Of a stretch of 63,577 nucleotides of DNA, positions 49,751-57,589 are shown piece after piece (position 1 is the stretch's first letter; every line of letters begins with the position of its first letter). Under the pieces are notes generated by a model, which worked only from the letters and a program-made list of their open reading frames with translations, did no database searches and was not told where the DNA came from. Origin of the DNA: Comamonadaceae bacterium (lineage in GTDB: Bacteria; Pseudomonadota; Gammaproteobacteria; Burkholderiales; Burkholderiaceae_C); the NCBI GenBank assembly GCA_947373185.1, contig CANBWP010000016.1:1-63577 (forward strand), given 5' to 3'. The position numbers were made by a program, and so were the translations under genes.

Positions 49751-50863
49751 TTAGATGGATTCAGTCAAAGTTTGAGCTGTCAACCAATCAAGGCATTCTG
49801 ACGGCCCCCCGTGCTGCAAGCTACCGCTCATGGCTTGCATGGCCAAGCGTGCCACCAAGGTTTCCCAACTCATGCCCATGCCGCCATGCAGTTGAATGGA
49901 AGATTCAGCAACCAACCTGGCCAAACCGGCCAAATACAATTTGATGAGCGTCATTTTGTAAGGGTCTTCCGACAGGCCATGCGCATCAATGTGCTCAATT
50001 TGATTGAGCACCAGGCCGCGGGCGTTTTCGTAGGCCACATACATTTCGACGGTGCGGTGACGCAAAGCCTGAAAGCTAGACAAAGCCACACCAAACTGCT
50101 GGCGGGTGTTGAGGTACTCAATGCTGAGTTCAATCATGGCCGCAGCAGCACCCACTGTTTGAACACAAGACATCAAGGCACCCATTTGACGAGCCTCTGA
50201 AACAGCTTTGCTTGCAGCAACACCCGTCAACAAGGTATTGGATGGCGGCAAGTTGAGGCCCGTCAAAGTTACATCAGCATACTGACGTCCATCGGTGCCG
50301 GTGTATTTTTTAACACGGCCAGAAAATTGGTCCCAATTGAGCAAGACCAAAACAGATTCTTGCGATGCCACATCGCGCGCCCTGAACAAAACGTGCGTGG
50401 CCGGCTCTGACAAATCAATGCCGAACAGCTCGCCTTGCAAGCTTTGTTGACCGTTCAGCCAAGGCGCTGTCAATTGGCCGGGACCTTTATCACCTGCATC
50501 CAATGCGGTACAAACAGACACTTCACCTGTCATGAGTTCGCTCAGCAATAGAGCGGCTTGAGGGTGCGATTTGGCGGCTGACAACAAGACTGGCGCCACA
50601 GCACAGCGGTCTACCAAGGGTGCGCCATTGCCATGTCTGGCAACTGCTTCAACAATGGCCGACAAATCTTGAATGCTGGCACCCACACCGCCATCGTCTT
50701 CAGCAACAAGAACACCTTGCCAACCTAAGGCCAACATTTGCTGCCAGTTGGTGGACGGCGCGCCTTCTTGGGCAGCGCTTGGTTTCAACACATCTTCTTG
50801 CGCCAATCGCAGCGCTGTGTCGTAGAGGTCTCCCGCAAACAGCGGTGTTGAACGAAACGACAT
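49751..50863 (-). CDS. Acyl-CoA dehydrogenase, divergent subunit
   Basis: A 370-aa acyl-CoA dehydrogenase-fold protein. The C-terminal domain is recognisable (LNTRQQFGVALSSFQALRHR, SSIQLHGGMGMSWETLVARL), but the N-terminal and middle domains are poorly conserved and the usual C-terminal EGT/GGTSE-type motif is replaced by SLQHGGPSECLDWL. It is two bases from a second, standard dehydrogenase gene. Such pairs form alpha2beta2 enzymes in steroid-type beta-oxidation, with one degenerate subunit; here that is inferred. Confidence 0.87.
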   Translation of the reverse strand: MSFRSTPLFAGDLYDTALRLAQEDVLKPSAAQEGAPSTNWQQMLALGWQGVLVAEDDGGVGASIQDLSAIVEAVARHGNGAPLVDRCAVAPVLLSAAKSHPQAALLLSELMTGEVSVCTALDAGDKGPGQLTAPWLNGQQSLQGELFGIDLSEPATHVLFRARDVASQESVLVLLNWDQFSGRVKKYTGTDGRQYADVTLTGLNLPPSNTLLTGVAASKAVSEARQMGALMSCVQTVGAAAAMIELSIEYLNTRQQFGVALSSFQALRHRTVEMYVAYENARGLVLNQIEHIDAHGLSEDPYKMTLIKLYLAGLARLVAESSIQLHGGMGMSWETLVARLAMQAMSGSLQHGGPSECLDWLTAQTLTESI

Positions 50864-50865
50864 AC

Positions 50866-52077
50866 TTAGACTCCAAAAATATCGCGGGCAATGACATTCT
50901 TTTGCACTTCGCTGGTACCCCCAGCGATGGTGCGAGAACGATAAAACAAATAGGTGTGCAGCAACTGGCGCTCTAAGTCCAAATCATCCGAGCCATCGCT
51001 TGCTGGAATTTGCGGTATCAAACGCTGTGCATATTGCGGCGCCACCAAGTCGTAAGCCAAACTTGAAATTTGCTGCGAGAGTTCTGTGCAATGCAGTTTT
51101 AAAGCCGAAGATTTAGACGAACGCAAAGTGCCACTCATCTCTTCCGTGATGGCGCTTAACAACATTTCTTTGGCACCCATGGCCGAAGCCTTGGCATGCA
51201 GCAATCTAGAAATAGCCGACTGCAAACTGGGGCTTGCACCCGCCACTTTGATTTTGGATTTAATTAGCTCTTCCACTTGCTGCAATTGACGCAACAACCT
51301 GGGCACCATGGCGGGCGACAAACGCTCACGGTCCAACAAAAACTTTGCGCAGGCCCAACCGCCCCCCTCTTCGCTAATTCGATTAAAGGCTGGCACTCTG
51401 ACATTGGTCAAAAATACTTCATTGACGTGATGCCATTGATCGATGGTGCGAATGGGTTTGATCTCGATGCCGGGAGAATTGACGGGCACCAAGAGCAAAG
51501 TGATGCCGGCTTGTTTACGCCCTTCAGTCGAAGTACGAACAAGGGTGTACATCATGTCGGCTTCATGCGCATGAGAGGTCCAGATTTTTTGACCATTGAT
51601 GACGTATTCGTCTCCCTCTAAAACGGCAGAGGTTCTGAGGGATGCCAAGTCGGAACCGGCGCCTGGTTCGGAGTAGCCCTGACACCACCATTCAGTGCCA
51701 TCCAAAATGCGAGGTAAAAATCTTTCCTTTTGCGCGGGTGTGCCAAAGTGCATGATGACCGGGCCAATGTGTCCCAGCCCGTGGTGATACAGCGGTGGGC
51801 AATCGAGTTCTGCACTGACTTCTTCAAACAAATATCGTTGGCGCAAATCCCAACCTGTGCCGCCTTCAGAGGTAGGCCAATTGGGCGCAGACCAGCCTTT
51901 TTGATGCAAAATTTTCTGCCATTCTGCGTAGTCGGCACGGCCAATTTTTTGATTGCTGCAAACCTTGCTGCGGAGCGCTTCAGGACAATGGGTGCGCATG
52001 AACTCTGTCAATTCATGACGGAATTTCACGTAATCGATAGCGTCATTGTCTGCGTGATTGAAGTTGGATTCGGTCAT
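50866..52077 (-). CDS. Acyl-CoA dehydrogenase, first gene of the island operon
   Basis: A 403-aa flavin-dependent dehydrogenase introducing the alpha-beta double bond in an acyl-CoA. FAD and substrate motifs are clear: WWCQGYSEPGAGSDLASLRT, INGQKIWTSHAHEADMMYTL, and the C-terminal RTIAGGTSEVQKNVIARDIF. As in several long-chain or branched-chain types, the Glu at the EGT position is absent. Operator E lies 54 bp upstream of the ATG, so this gene heads the twelve-gene run down to 39,589. Confidence 0.92.
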   Translation of the reverse strand: MTESNFNHADNDAIDYVKFRHELTEFMRTHCPEALRSKVCSNQKIGRADYAEWQKILHQKGWSAPNWPTSEGGTGWDLRQRYLFEEVSAELDCPPLYHHGLGHIGPVIMHFGTPAQKERFLPRILDGTEWWCQGYSEPGAGSDLASLRTSAVLEGDEYVINGQKIWTSHAHEADMMYTLVRTSTEGRKQAGITLLLVPVNSPGIEIKPIRTIDQWHHVNEVFLTNVRVPAFNRISEEGGGWACAKFLLDRERLSPAMVPRLLRQLQQVEELIKSKIKVAGASPSLQSAISRLLHAKASAMGAKEMLLSAITEEMSGTLRSSKSSALKLHCTELSQQISSLAYDLVAPQYAQRLIPQIPASDGSDDLDLERQLLHTYLFYRSRTIAGGTSEVQKNVIARDIFGV

Positions 52078-52130
52078 GAGATGGCAAGCTTGCGAACAGA
52101 TTCGCGGTGGAAAAATAATGCCTTTAATTT

Positions 52131-52148
52131 ACTTTACGACCGGTAAGT
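52131..52148. promoter_or_regulatory. Operator E of the island regulon
   Basis: ACTTTACG-AC-CGGTAAGT (6 of 8 positions paired), 54 bp before the first acyl-CoA dehydrogenase gene and thus before the twelve-gene operon. Read on the other strand it is ACTTACCG-GT-CGTAAAGT, like site A. Confidence 0.65.
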
Positions 52149-52208
52149 TTCCAACCCCGTGCTAACCCTTAGTTCTCATACCAAAACAAGGCGTCAATCT
52201 GGCCTGAA

Positions 52209-52919
52209 TTAGGCCAACATGCCGTGCAGAACAATGTCAACAAATTGATCGACAACCACAGGCGGCGCCAGCTTTCCTTTTGGATTGTGCCAGCGGCTCA
52301 TGGAGTTGACCGCCGACAACAGCACTCTGCCAGCCATCGCAGGATCGACTTCACGGAAATGACCGCTTTCAATGCCTTCGCGAATACAGCCGCGCAGAAG
52401 CTTTTCGTATTGATCGCGCAACGCAACCGCTTTGGCCTTGGAGGGAGAGTCGCCATGGGTTCTGAATGCATTGGACGATGCAATCCAAGCCTCTCGGTTG
52501 TGCTGATAGTTTTCGGCGGTGGTGATCATGAAGGCTCGCACCTTGTCTTCTGGTGTGTCCACTTCGTCACACGCCTCCTTCACCTGATTGACCAAAGCCT
52601 CCAGTGACTCCAACACAATTTTGGCAAACAGCGATTCTTTGTTGGGGAAGTGATAGTAGAGCGCAGCCTTGGTCACTTTGGCTTCTTCAGCAATATCGCG
52701 CAGTGAAGTGCCGTTAAAACCGCGTTCAGAGAACAAGCGGCAAGCAATGCCAAGCAGCTGGGCTTGGCGATCGTCGCCTCTGGGCGTTGCAGCCGAAGTT
52801 TGCAGCTCTGTCTTCCGGGAAGTTTTGGCAACAGTTTTGCCTGCAGACTTAATTGCAGACTTAACTACTGATTTAACTGCTGACTTAGTGACGGTCTTCT
52901 TAGTAACTTTAGTTGCCAT
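52209..52919 (-). CDS. TetR-family regulator with lysine-rich N-terminal repeat tail
   Basis: A 236-aa protein. Residues about 3-37 are a basic low-complexity tail of K-S-x-x repeats (KSAVKSVVKSAIKSAGK). A TetR DNA-binding domain follows (LFSERGFNGTSLRDIAEEAK, then VTKAALYYHFPNKESLF), then a ligand-binding domain. The ATG at 52919 follows GGGAGC. It lies 50 bases after the enoyl-CoA hydratase gene, so it is probably cotranscribed with it and under operator B, that is, autoregulated. I infer that it binds sites A to E. Confidence 0.88.
   Translation of the reverse strand: MATKVTKKTVTKSAVKSVVKSAIKSAGKTVAKTSRKTELQTSAATPRGDDRQAQLLGIACRLFSERGFNGTSLRDIAEEAKVTKAALYYHFPNKESLFAKIVLESLEALVNQVKEACDEVDTPEDKVRAFMITTAENYQHNREAWIASSNAFRTHGDSPSKAKAVALRDQYEKLLRGCIREGIESGHFREVDPAMAGRVLLSAVNSMSRWHNPKGKLAPPVVVDQFVDIVLHGMLA
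52843..52890 (-). repeat. Four 12-nt tandem repeats encoding the TetR tail
   Basis: Four consecutive 12-base units (plus strand GCAGACTTAATT, GCAGACTTAACT, ACTGATTTAACT, GCTGACTTAGTG) code for four-residue K-S-x-x units. The units are imperfect, so the array is old or under selection at the protein level. Confidence 0.8.
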
Positions 52920-52969
52920 AAATGCTCCCAAATCCAAACCGCTAGCTTATATCAAGTCACCCAAGCGTT

Positions 52970-53743
52970 TTAACGCCCCACAAAGTTGGGTTTGCGTTTT
53001 TCTAAAAATGCCAATTGAGCCTCACGCGTGTCTTCAGTTTTAGACAAAGCGACCGTATTGCCTTGCTCATAACGATAAGCATCTCTGACAGGCATGACTT
53101 CAGTCATGCGAGCAGCTTCCTTGGCCAAACGCAAGGCTGTTGGGCTCTTGCCTGCAATTTCGTGTGCTAATTCCATGCAGTAAGGCATCAACTGATCTGC
53201 GGGCAATGAAGCCTCCACCAAACCTAAGCGATACAACTCATCGCCCGACACTTTCATGCCAGTAAAAAACATGCGACGCGCTCTGGACTGGCTAAAGTAC
53301 TTGCGGACAAAGGTTAAACCACCCGCCAGACCCACGTTAATTTCGGGCATAGACACATAAGCATCTTGTGAAGCCACCCAAATGTCTGATGCCATGACCA
53401 AACCAAATCCGGCGCCCATGGCTGGGCCGTTGATGGCTGCAATGATGGGTTTGCTGCACTCTGCCACCGCGTAATAACTTTCACGTACCAAACGGTTGTG
53501 GCGCCCGTAAGCACCGGGTTTGCCAGCCAAATTGGGACGTTCGCGAATATCGGCACCTGCTGAAAAGACCTTGCCGGATCCTGTTAAAACAATCACACGA
53601 ACTTCATCCATGTCAGACAACAGATCAAACAATTCTGTAATTTCAGCGCGGTTTTCGGCATTCTGCGCATTGACAGGCGGACGGTTCAAGGTGACGACTG
53701 CAACGTAATCTGCAATCTCAACTTTGAGTGTGTTGTATTCCAT
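52970..53743 (-). CDS. Enoyl-CoA hydratase/isomerase family protein
   Basis: A 257-aa crotonase-fold protein that probably hydrates the enoyl-CoA made by the dehydrogenases. The oxyanion-hole segments are KVFSAGADIRE and GPAMGAGFGLVMASD, and one acidic residue lies in SMPEINVGLAGGLTF. The second catalytic Glu position could not be fixed by eye, so isomerase or hydrolase activity is also possible. Operator B is about 40 bp upstream. The gene is followed by the tetR gene. Confidence 0.9.
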   Translation of the reverse strand: MEYNTLKVEIADYVAVVTLNRPPVNAQNAENRAEITELFDLLSDMDEVRVIVLTGSGKVFSAGADIRERPNLAGKPGAYGRHNRLVRESYYAVAECSKPIIAAINGPAMGAGFGLVMASDIWVASQDAYVSMPEINVGLAGGLTFVRKYFSQSRARRMFFTGMKVSGDELYRLGLVEASLPADQLMPYCMELAHEIAGKSPTALRLAKEAARMTEVMPVRDAYRYEQGNTVALSKTEDTREAQLAFLEKRKPNFVGR

Positions 53744-53783
53744 GGTGTCTCCAAATAGGTCTAAAAATTTGATCTGTAGAAAA

Positions 53784-53801
53784 GGTTACCTGTCGGCAAG
53801 T
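53784..53801. promoter_or_regulatory. Operator B of the island regulon
   Basis: GGTTACCT-GT-CGGCAAGT lies 41 bp before the enoyl-CoA hydratase ATG. TTACCTGTC recurs 15 bases further on (53801-53809), suggesting a second, weaker half-site. Confidence 0.6.
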
Positions 53802-53851
53802 TACCTGTCAAGGTCACTTCGCAGCGCACTGTCACCTGTGTTGCCCGAACT

Positions 53852-54613
53852 TTACGATTTGCGTGAAACGCGTTTTGACAACTGCGCCGCCAGGCCTTGC
53901 ATCAGCGCAAGGTATTCGGCCTTTTTCGGTGCTATTCGCTCATGGGTTCCCCCCATCCCCAAAACCACTGCGCGCCCTTGCGCTGTGATGGGCAAATTGA
54001 CGCAAATTGTGGCTCCCCCAATGAGCGGAATATTTTCTGCCGTTGTCCATCCTTGTTGTCGCGCATCGACTACACGCTGCATCATCAGGTCCATCGGCTG
54101 CCGAGTTGAATCAGGTGCCGTTGCAATGTTGGCCCTTCGAACCAATCGCTCAACTTCAGCATCAGGGTGAGCAGCCATCAGCAACCAGCCTGTGGCCGAT
54201 TGAGTCAAGGGGCGCATGCTGCCCTCCTCCGTCACAAAGCGAAGAGGATGCACTGATTGAATGACGCGTATGTATTGAACGTACACATCGTTTTGCAGCG
54301 CAATCGACACCGTCTCGCCGGTGGCGCTGTGAAGGTCTTGCATGATTTCAAAAACCTCACCTTGCCCAAACAAAGCATGGCTGATCCAATCACCCAGGGC
54401 TGTGACTTGCAAGGTGGGGAAATACAAACGCGTGCCCCGGTCATAACTCAGATAACCCAGTTGCGTGAGGTTCTTCAAAAGCACGGTTGCACTGGACTGA
54501 GGATAGCCCAGGCCTTGGCAAATTTCTCTCAAGCTTTGCGGGCGCTGCGAATTTCTAAAGTGCGCCAAAACCTCCAGCACCCGCACCGCAGACTTGACCG
54601 ATGTCACCCCCAT
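53852..54613 (-). CDS. IclR-family transcriptional regulator
   Basis: A 253-aa protein with an N-terminal winged helix-turn-helix (SVKSAVRVLEVLAHF, LREICQGLGYPQSSATVLLK) and a C-terminal IclR effector domain (GETVSIALQNDVYVQYIRVI, RPLTQSATGWLLMAAHPDAE). IclR proteins commonly control catabolism of aromatic and cyclic compounds. The ATG at 54613 follows GGGAGA. It is divergent from the SDR at 54731, and operator C lies between them, so it may be controlled by, or compete with, the TetR protein. Confidence 0.9.
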   Translation of the reverse strand: MGVTSVKSAVRVLEVLAHFRNSQRPQSLREICQGLGYPQSSATVLLKNLTQLGYLSYDRGTRLYFPTLQVTALGDWISHALFGQGEVFEIMQDLHSATGETVSIALQNDVYVQYIRVIQSVHPLRFVTEEGSMRPLTQSATGWLLMAAHPDAEVERLVRRANIATAPDSTRQPMDLMMQRVVDARQQGWTTAENIPLIGGATICVNLPITAQGRAVVLGMGGTHERIAPKKAEYLALMQGLAAQLSKRVSRKS

Positions 54614-54659
54614 GTTGATCTCCCAATTTTTTAACACACAGTGCCTACCTGCAAAACTA

Positions 54660-54677
54660 ACTTGCCTGCCGGCAGTT
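54660..54677. promoter_or_regulatory. Operator C of the island regulon
   Basis: ACTTGCCT-GC-CGGCAGTT (5 of 8 positions paired) in the 117-bp gap between the divergent IclR and SDR genes, placed to act on either. Confidence 0.6.
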
Positions 54678-54730
54678 TAATTGACAAAATGGTAACCGCT
54701 AAGCTTAATCAATAGAAGAAAGAATTCCAT

Positions 54731-55504
54731 ATGAAAGTCATCGTGACAGGTGCAGCACAAGGGATTGGCAAAGCCATTGCCTTGAAAATTGCTTCGGATT
54801 CAAAAGTGCAACAAGGCGCCAAAATTTTGCTCACCGATCTGCATCAAGACAGCTTGGAAACGGTAGCCAATGAAGTGCGTGCACTGGGCTCCGAGGCACA
54901 CACATTGGCAGGCGATCTGACAGACCCCAATTTCATTCAAGCACTGAGTGACAGCATTCATTTAATAGGTGGACTCGATGCGGTGGCCAGTAACGCAGGC
55001 CTTGCACTGCACAGTCCATTATTGACTTTGAGCTTAGAACAGTGGCAGAAAAACTTTGACTTGCATGTTCGTACGCCATGGCTACTGGCCCGCGCATGCC
55101 ATGCAGCCTTAAAAGCAAGCCATGGTGCATTCATCATCACAGCCTCTGTGTCGGGTACACACCCAACACCCCCTGGAGGTGCCTACTCCAGTAGCAAGGC
55201 AGCGGCACTGATGTTGGCCAAGCAAATGGCTGTTGAATGGGGGCCAGATGGCATTCGCGTCAACACAGTTTCGCCAGGTATGACCTTGACACCCATGACT
55301 CACAGCGCATACACACAGCCTGGGGTCATGGCGCAACGTGAGTCACGCATACCACTGCGAAGAATTGGTCAAGCAGAGGACATCGCTAAAGCCGTGGCTT
55401 TTTTAATGAGCCAAGAGGCCAGCTACATCACGGGCGCAGACATTGTCGTGGACGGCGGCCTCACGCAAACCTTGATGGCCTACAACCCCGGCTGGAAAAC
55501 CTAA
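54731..55504 (+). CDS. SDR-family oxidoreductase (island, divergent from iclR)
   Basis: A 257-aa SDR with TGAAQGIG, an Asp for NAD (ILLTDLHQDS), SNAG where NNAG is usual, a catalytic Ser in IITASVSGT and YSSSK, then GADIVVDGGLTQT. It converges on the monooxygenase gene with a four-base overlap of stops. It is a good candidate for the alcohol dehydrogenase that supplies the ketone to the monooxygenase; this rests on position only. Confidence 0.87.
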   Translation: MKVIVTGAAQGIGKAIALKIASDSKVQQGAKILLTDLHQDSLETVANEVRALGSEAHTLAGDLTDPNFIQALSDSIHLIGGLDAVASNAGLALHSPLLTLSLEQWQKNFDLHVRTPWLLARACHAALKASHGAFIITASVSGTHPTPPGGAYSSSKAAALMLAKQMAVEWGPDGIRVNTVSPGMTLTPMTHSAYTQPGVMAQRESRIPLRRIGQAEDIAKAVAFLMSQEASYITGADIVVDGGLTQTLMAYNPGWKT

Positions 55505-57144
55505 ACCTGCGCAGCGTCAGCTTCAAATTTGAAATTGACTTTGTAATTGTCTTGGGTGGCCAGACCGCAATACTCTCGGTACTTTGGAAAACCGCCCACA
55601 AACATCGTGAGGCCCTGAGGCTTGTCCTTGACATTGGCGCCCAAGTACCATGTTTTTGCCTTGTTCAAAAGCGAGCGTTTTGACAGCGTAGCAACCACAG
55701 TCATCCAGCCCTCCTCGGCTTGGCTTGTAGGCTCCATGGCAGTCTGCTTATTTTTTGCCATGTGCTCAATGGCCGATGCAATCCAATCGACGTCGTTTTC
55801 ACTGATGCGAATGATGTTGGCCAAGGCTGCGGGGCCATTCGGTCCTGTGGTCATGAACAAATTGGGAAAGCCCGCCATCATGAGACCCAAATAGGAGCAA
55901 GCGCCCTCTGCCCACTTTTGACTCACCTTCAAACCATTGCGGCCCTGTACATCCACGGCCAACATGGCGCCAGTTAAGCCGTCATAACCGGTTGCCAAAA
56001 TGAGCATGTCCAACTCAATTTCGCGATTTTTTGTTCTGATGCCTTTGGGTGTAATTTCCAAAATTTCTTCTTCGTTGCAATCCACCAAATGCACGGTGGG
56101 CAGATTGAAGGTTTCGTAATAACTGGTGTCCAAACAAGGTCTGCGCGCAAAAATGGGATAGCCCTTTGGTTTGAGTTTTTCTGCGGTCACTGGATCTTTG
56201 ACAACATCCCCAATTTTTCCTCGGACAAAATTGGCGACATGCTCGTTGGCTTCTTCGTTGACCATCAAATCTGCAAAGGTTCCCAACATGGCCAAGCCAC
56301 CTTGTTTCCAAGCGTCCTCCATCAAAGACAAACGTTGCTCTGGTGTCACACTGAAAAACGCGCGGGTACTGGCTGGCCTGTTACCACCTGCTGGGCTGTT
56401 ACGCGCAATTTCGCGCAGACCAGCATAGTTGCGCTTAACCTCTGCCACATAGTCTGGCTCAAGCTTCACATTGCGCATGGGCATGGTGAAGCTGGGGGTT
56501 CTTTGAAACACAAACAACTCGCCAGATTGCGGGCCAACCTCTTGAATAATTTGAATGCCCGTTGATCCTGTGCCAATGACACCCACTCGCTTGCCGGCAT
56601 AACTGACAGGTTGATGAGGCCATCGCGCAGCGCGATGCAACTCACCTTTGAAACTGGCAATGCCTGGAATGTCTGGATCTCTGGGAATTGAAAGTGGCCC
56701 TGTGGCCATGACGCAGTAAGTGGCTTCAAGCACTTCGCCTTGGTCGGTCTTGACCACCCAAACTTGGCGTTGCTCGTTCCACTCGGCGCTGGTCACTCGC
56801 GTATTGAATTGAATATGACGCCGCAAATCTAGCCGGTCTGCAACAAAGTTGACGTACTGGAGCAATTCAGGTTGCGCTGCAAACTGCTCTGACCAAGTCC
56901 ACTCTTGCTCGACTTCATGAGAAAAACCAAAGCTGTAATCGATGCTGGGCAAATCAACTCGAGCGCCGGGGTAGCGGTTCCAAAACCAAACACCTCCCAC
57001 GTTGCTACCCGCTTCGAAGCCTTGAATCTTCAAGCCCATTTGGTTGAACTTGTAGACGGCATACATGCCGCCAAAACCGGCACCCACCACCACCACATCC
57101 AAGCGGCGAACTGCGTTGCTTTGTGTCGTTTTTTCTGAGCTCAT
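55501..57144 (-). CDS. Type I Baeyer-Villiger monooxygenase
   Basis: A 547-aa FAD/NADPH enzyme that inserts an oxygen atom next to a ketone carbonyl, giving an ester or lactone. It has the FAD motif GAGFGG at 21-26, the Baeyer-Villiger fingerprint FKGELHRAARWP at 165-176, and the NADPH motif GTGSTG at 191-196. Length and motif spacing match cyclohexanone monooxygenase (about 540 aa). The ATG at 57144 follows AGGAG; an upstream ATG at 57171 lacks one. Operator D is 32 bp upstream. The substrate is probably a cyclic ketone, but linear or aryl ketones cannot be excluded. Confidence 0.92.
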   Translation of the reverse strand: MSSEKTTQSNAVRRLDVVVVGAGFGGMYAVYKFNQMGLKIQGFEAGSNVGGVWFWNRYPGARVDLPSIDYSFGFSHEVEQEWTWSEQFAAQPELLQYVNFVADRLDLRRHIQFNTRVTSAEWNEQRQVWVVKTDQGEVLEATYCVMATGPLSIPRDPDIPGIASFKGELHRAARWPHQPVSYAGKRVGVIGTGSTGIQIIQEVGPQSGELFVFQRTPSFTMPMRNVKLEPDYVAEVKRNYAGLREIARNSPAGGNRPASTRAFFSVTPEQRLSLMEDAWKQGGLAMLGTFADLMVNEEANEHVANFVRGKIGDVVKDPVTAEKLKPKGYPIFARRPCLDTSYYETFNLPTVHLVDCNEEEILEITPKGIRTKNREIELDMLILATGYDGLTGAMLAVDVQGRNGLKVSQKWAEGACSYLGLMMAGFPNLFMTTGPNGPAALANIIRISENDVDWIASAIEHMAKNKQTAMEPTSQAEEGWMTVVATLSKRSLLNKAKTWYLGANVKDKPQGLTMFVGGFPKYREYCGLATQDNYKVNFKFEADAAQV

Positions 57145-57175
57145 TTTTGTCTCCTGTGTCTGTTGGCGCATGATG

Positions 57176-57193
57176 CCTTACCGTTCGGCAGGT
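57176..57193. promoter_or_regulatory. Operator D of the island regulon
   Basis: CCTTACCG-TT-CGGCAGGT (6 of 8 positions paired), 32 bp before the monooxygenase ATG. Confidence 0.65.
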
Positions 57194-57547
57194 TATCAAG
57201 TTTTATTTGATGATACAAATCAATATCACATATGTGTATTCATTAGAACAGTGAGAGCTACAACGCTAATGGAAATTTGGATGTTTGCATTTGCATTTCT
57301 CCCATTCAGATTTTGACAAAACTATTTGTCTACTGAATTGGGGGAATGCCATGGCAACTTGTAATATTCTTAGCAAGCCATAAACTAGGCAAAAGATTAG
57401 ATTAGGTATGGATCATCAAACTGTTATCTACTACTGATCAACTGTCTGCAGAGAGGCTAGAAACAGGGTATTTGGAAATGAATTGCATCTTTGCAAAACC
57501 TATTCATCCACCATCAAATGCAATACTTTTGCAATACTTAAGAAGCA
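57194..57547. other. A/T-rich gene-free right end of the island
   Basis: About 350 bp without a supportable gene, where an integrase gene would be expected beside the intact tRNA. It holds a 10-bp perfect palindrome CACATATGTG (57227-57236) and a tandem repeat TGCAATACTT (57519-57528 and 57530-57539) some 50 bp from the attachment core. No protein remnant was recognised in six frames. Confidence 0.5.
57519..57539 (+). repeat. Tandem TGCAATACTT beside the attachment core
   Basis: Two copies of a 10-bp unit with an 11-bp period, that is, one helical turn. The position and spacing would suit integrase arm-type or excisionase sites, but a chance duplication is possible. Confidence 0.45.
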
Positions 57548-57576
57548 AAAAAAAAGCACCCAACGCTAGGTGCTTG
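57548..57576 (-). terminator. Terminator of the intact tRNA-Val
   Basis: Stem AAGCACC/GGTGCTT with an 8-base loop followed by a run of T on the minus strand, 17 bases after the tRNA CCA end. It is the island's version of the terminator found at 37780-37814. Confidence 0.85.
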
Positions 57577-57589
57577 ATTTAAAAGAATA

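Noticed and set aside
52201..52215. GGCCT-GAATT-AGGCC hairpin at the end of tetR
   Set aside because: Only a 5-bp stem with no T run; too weak to call a terminator.
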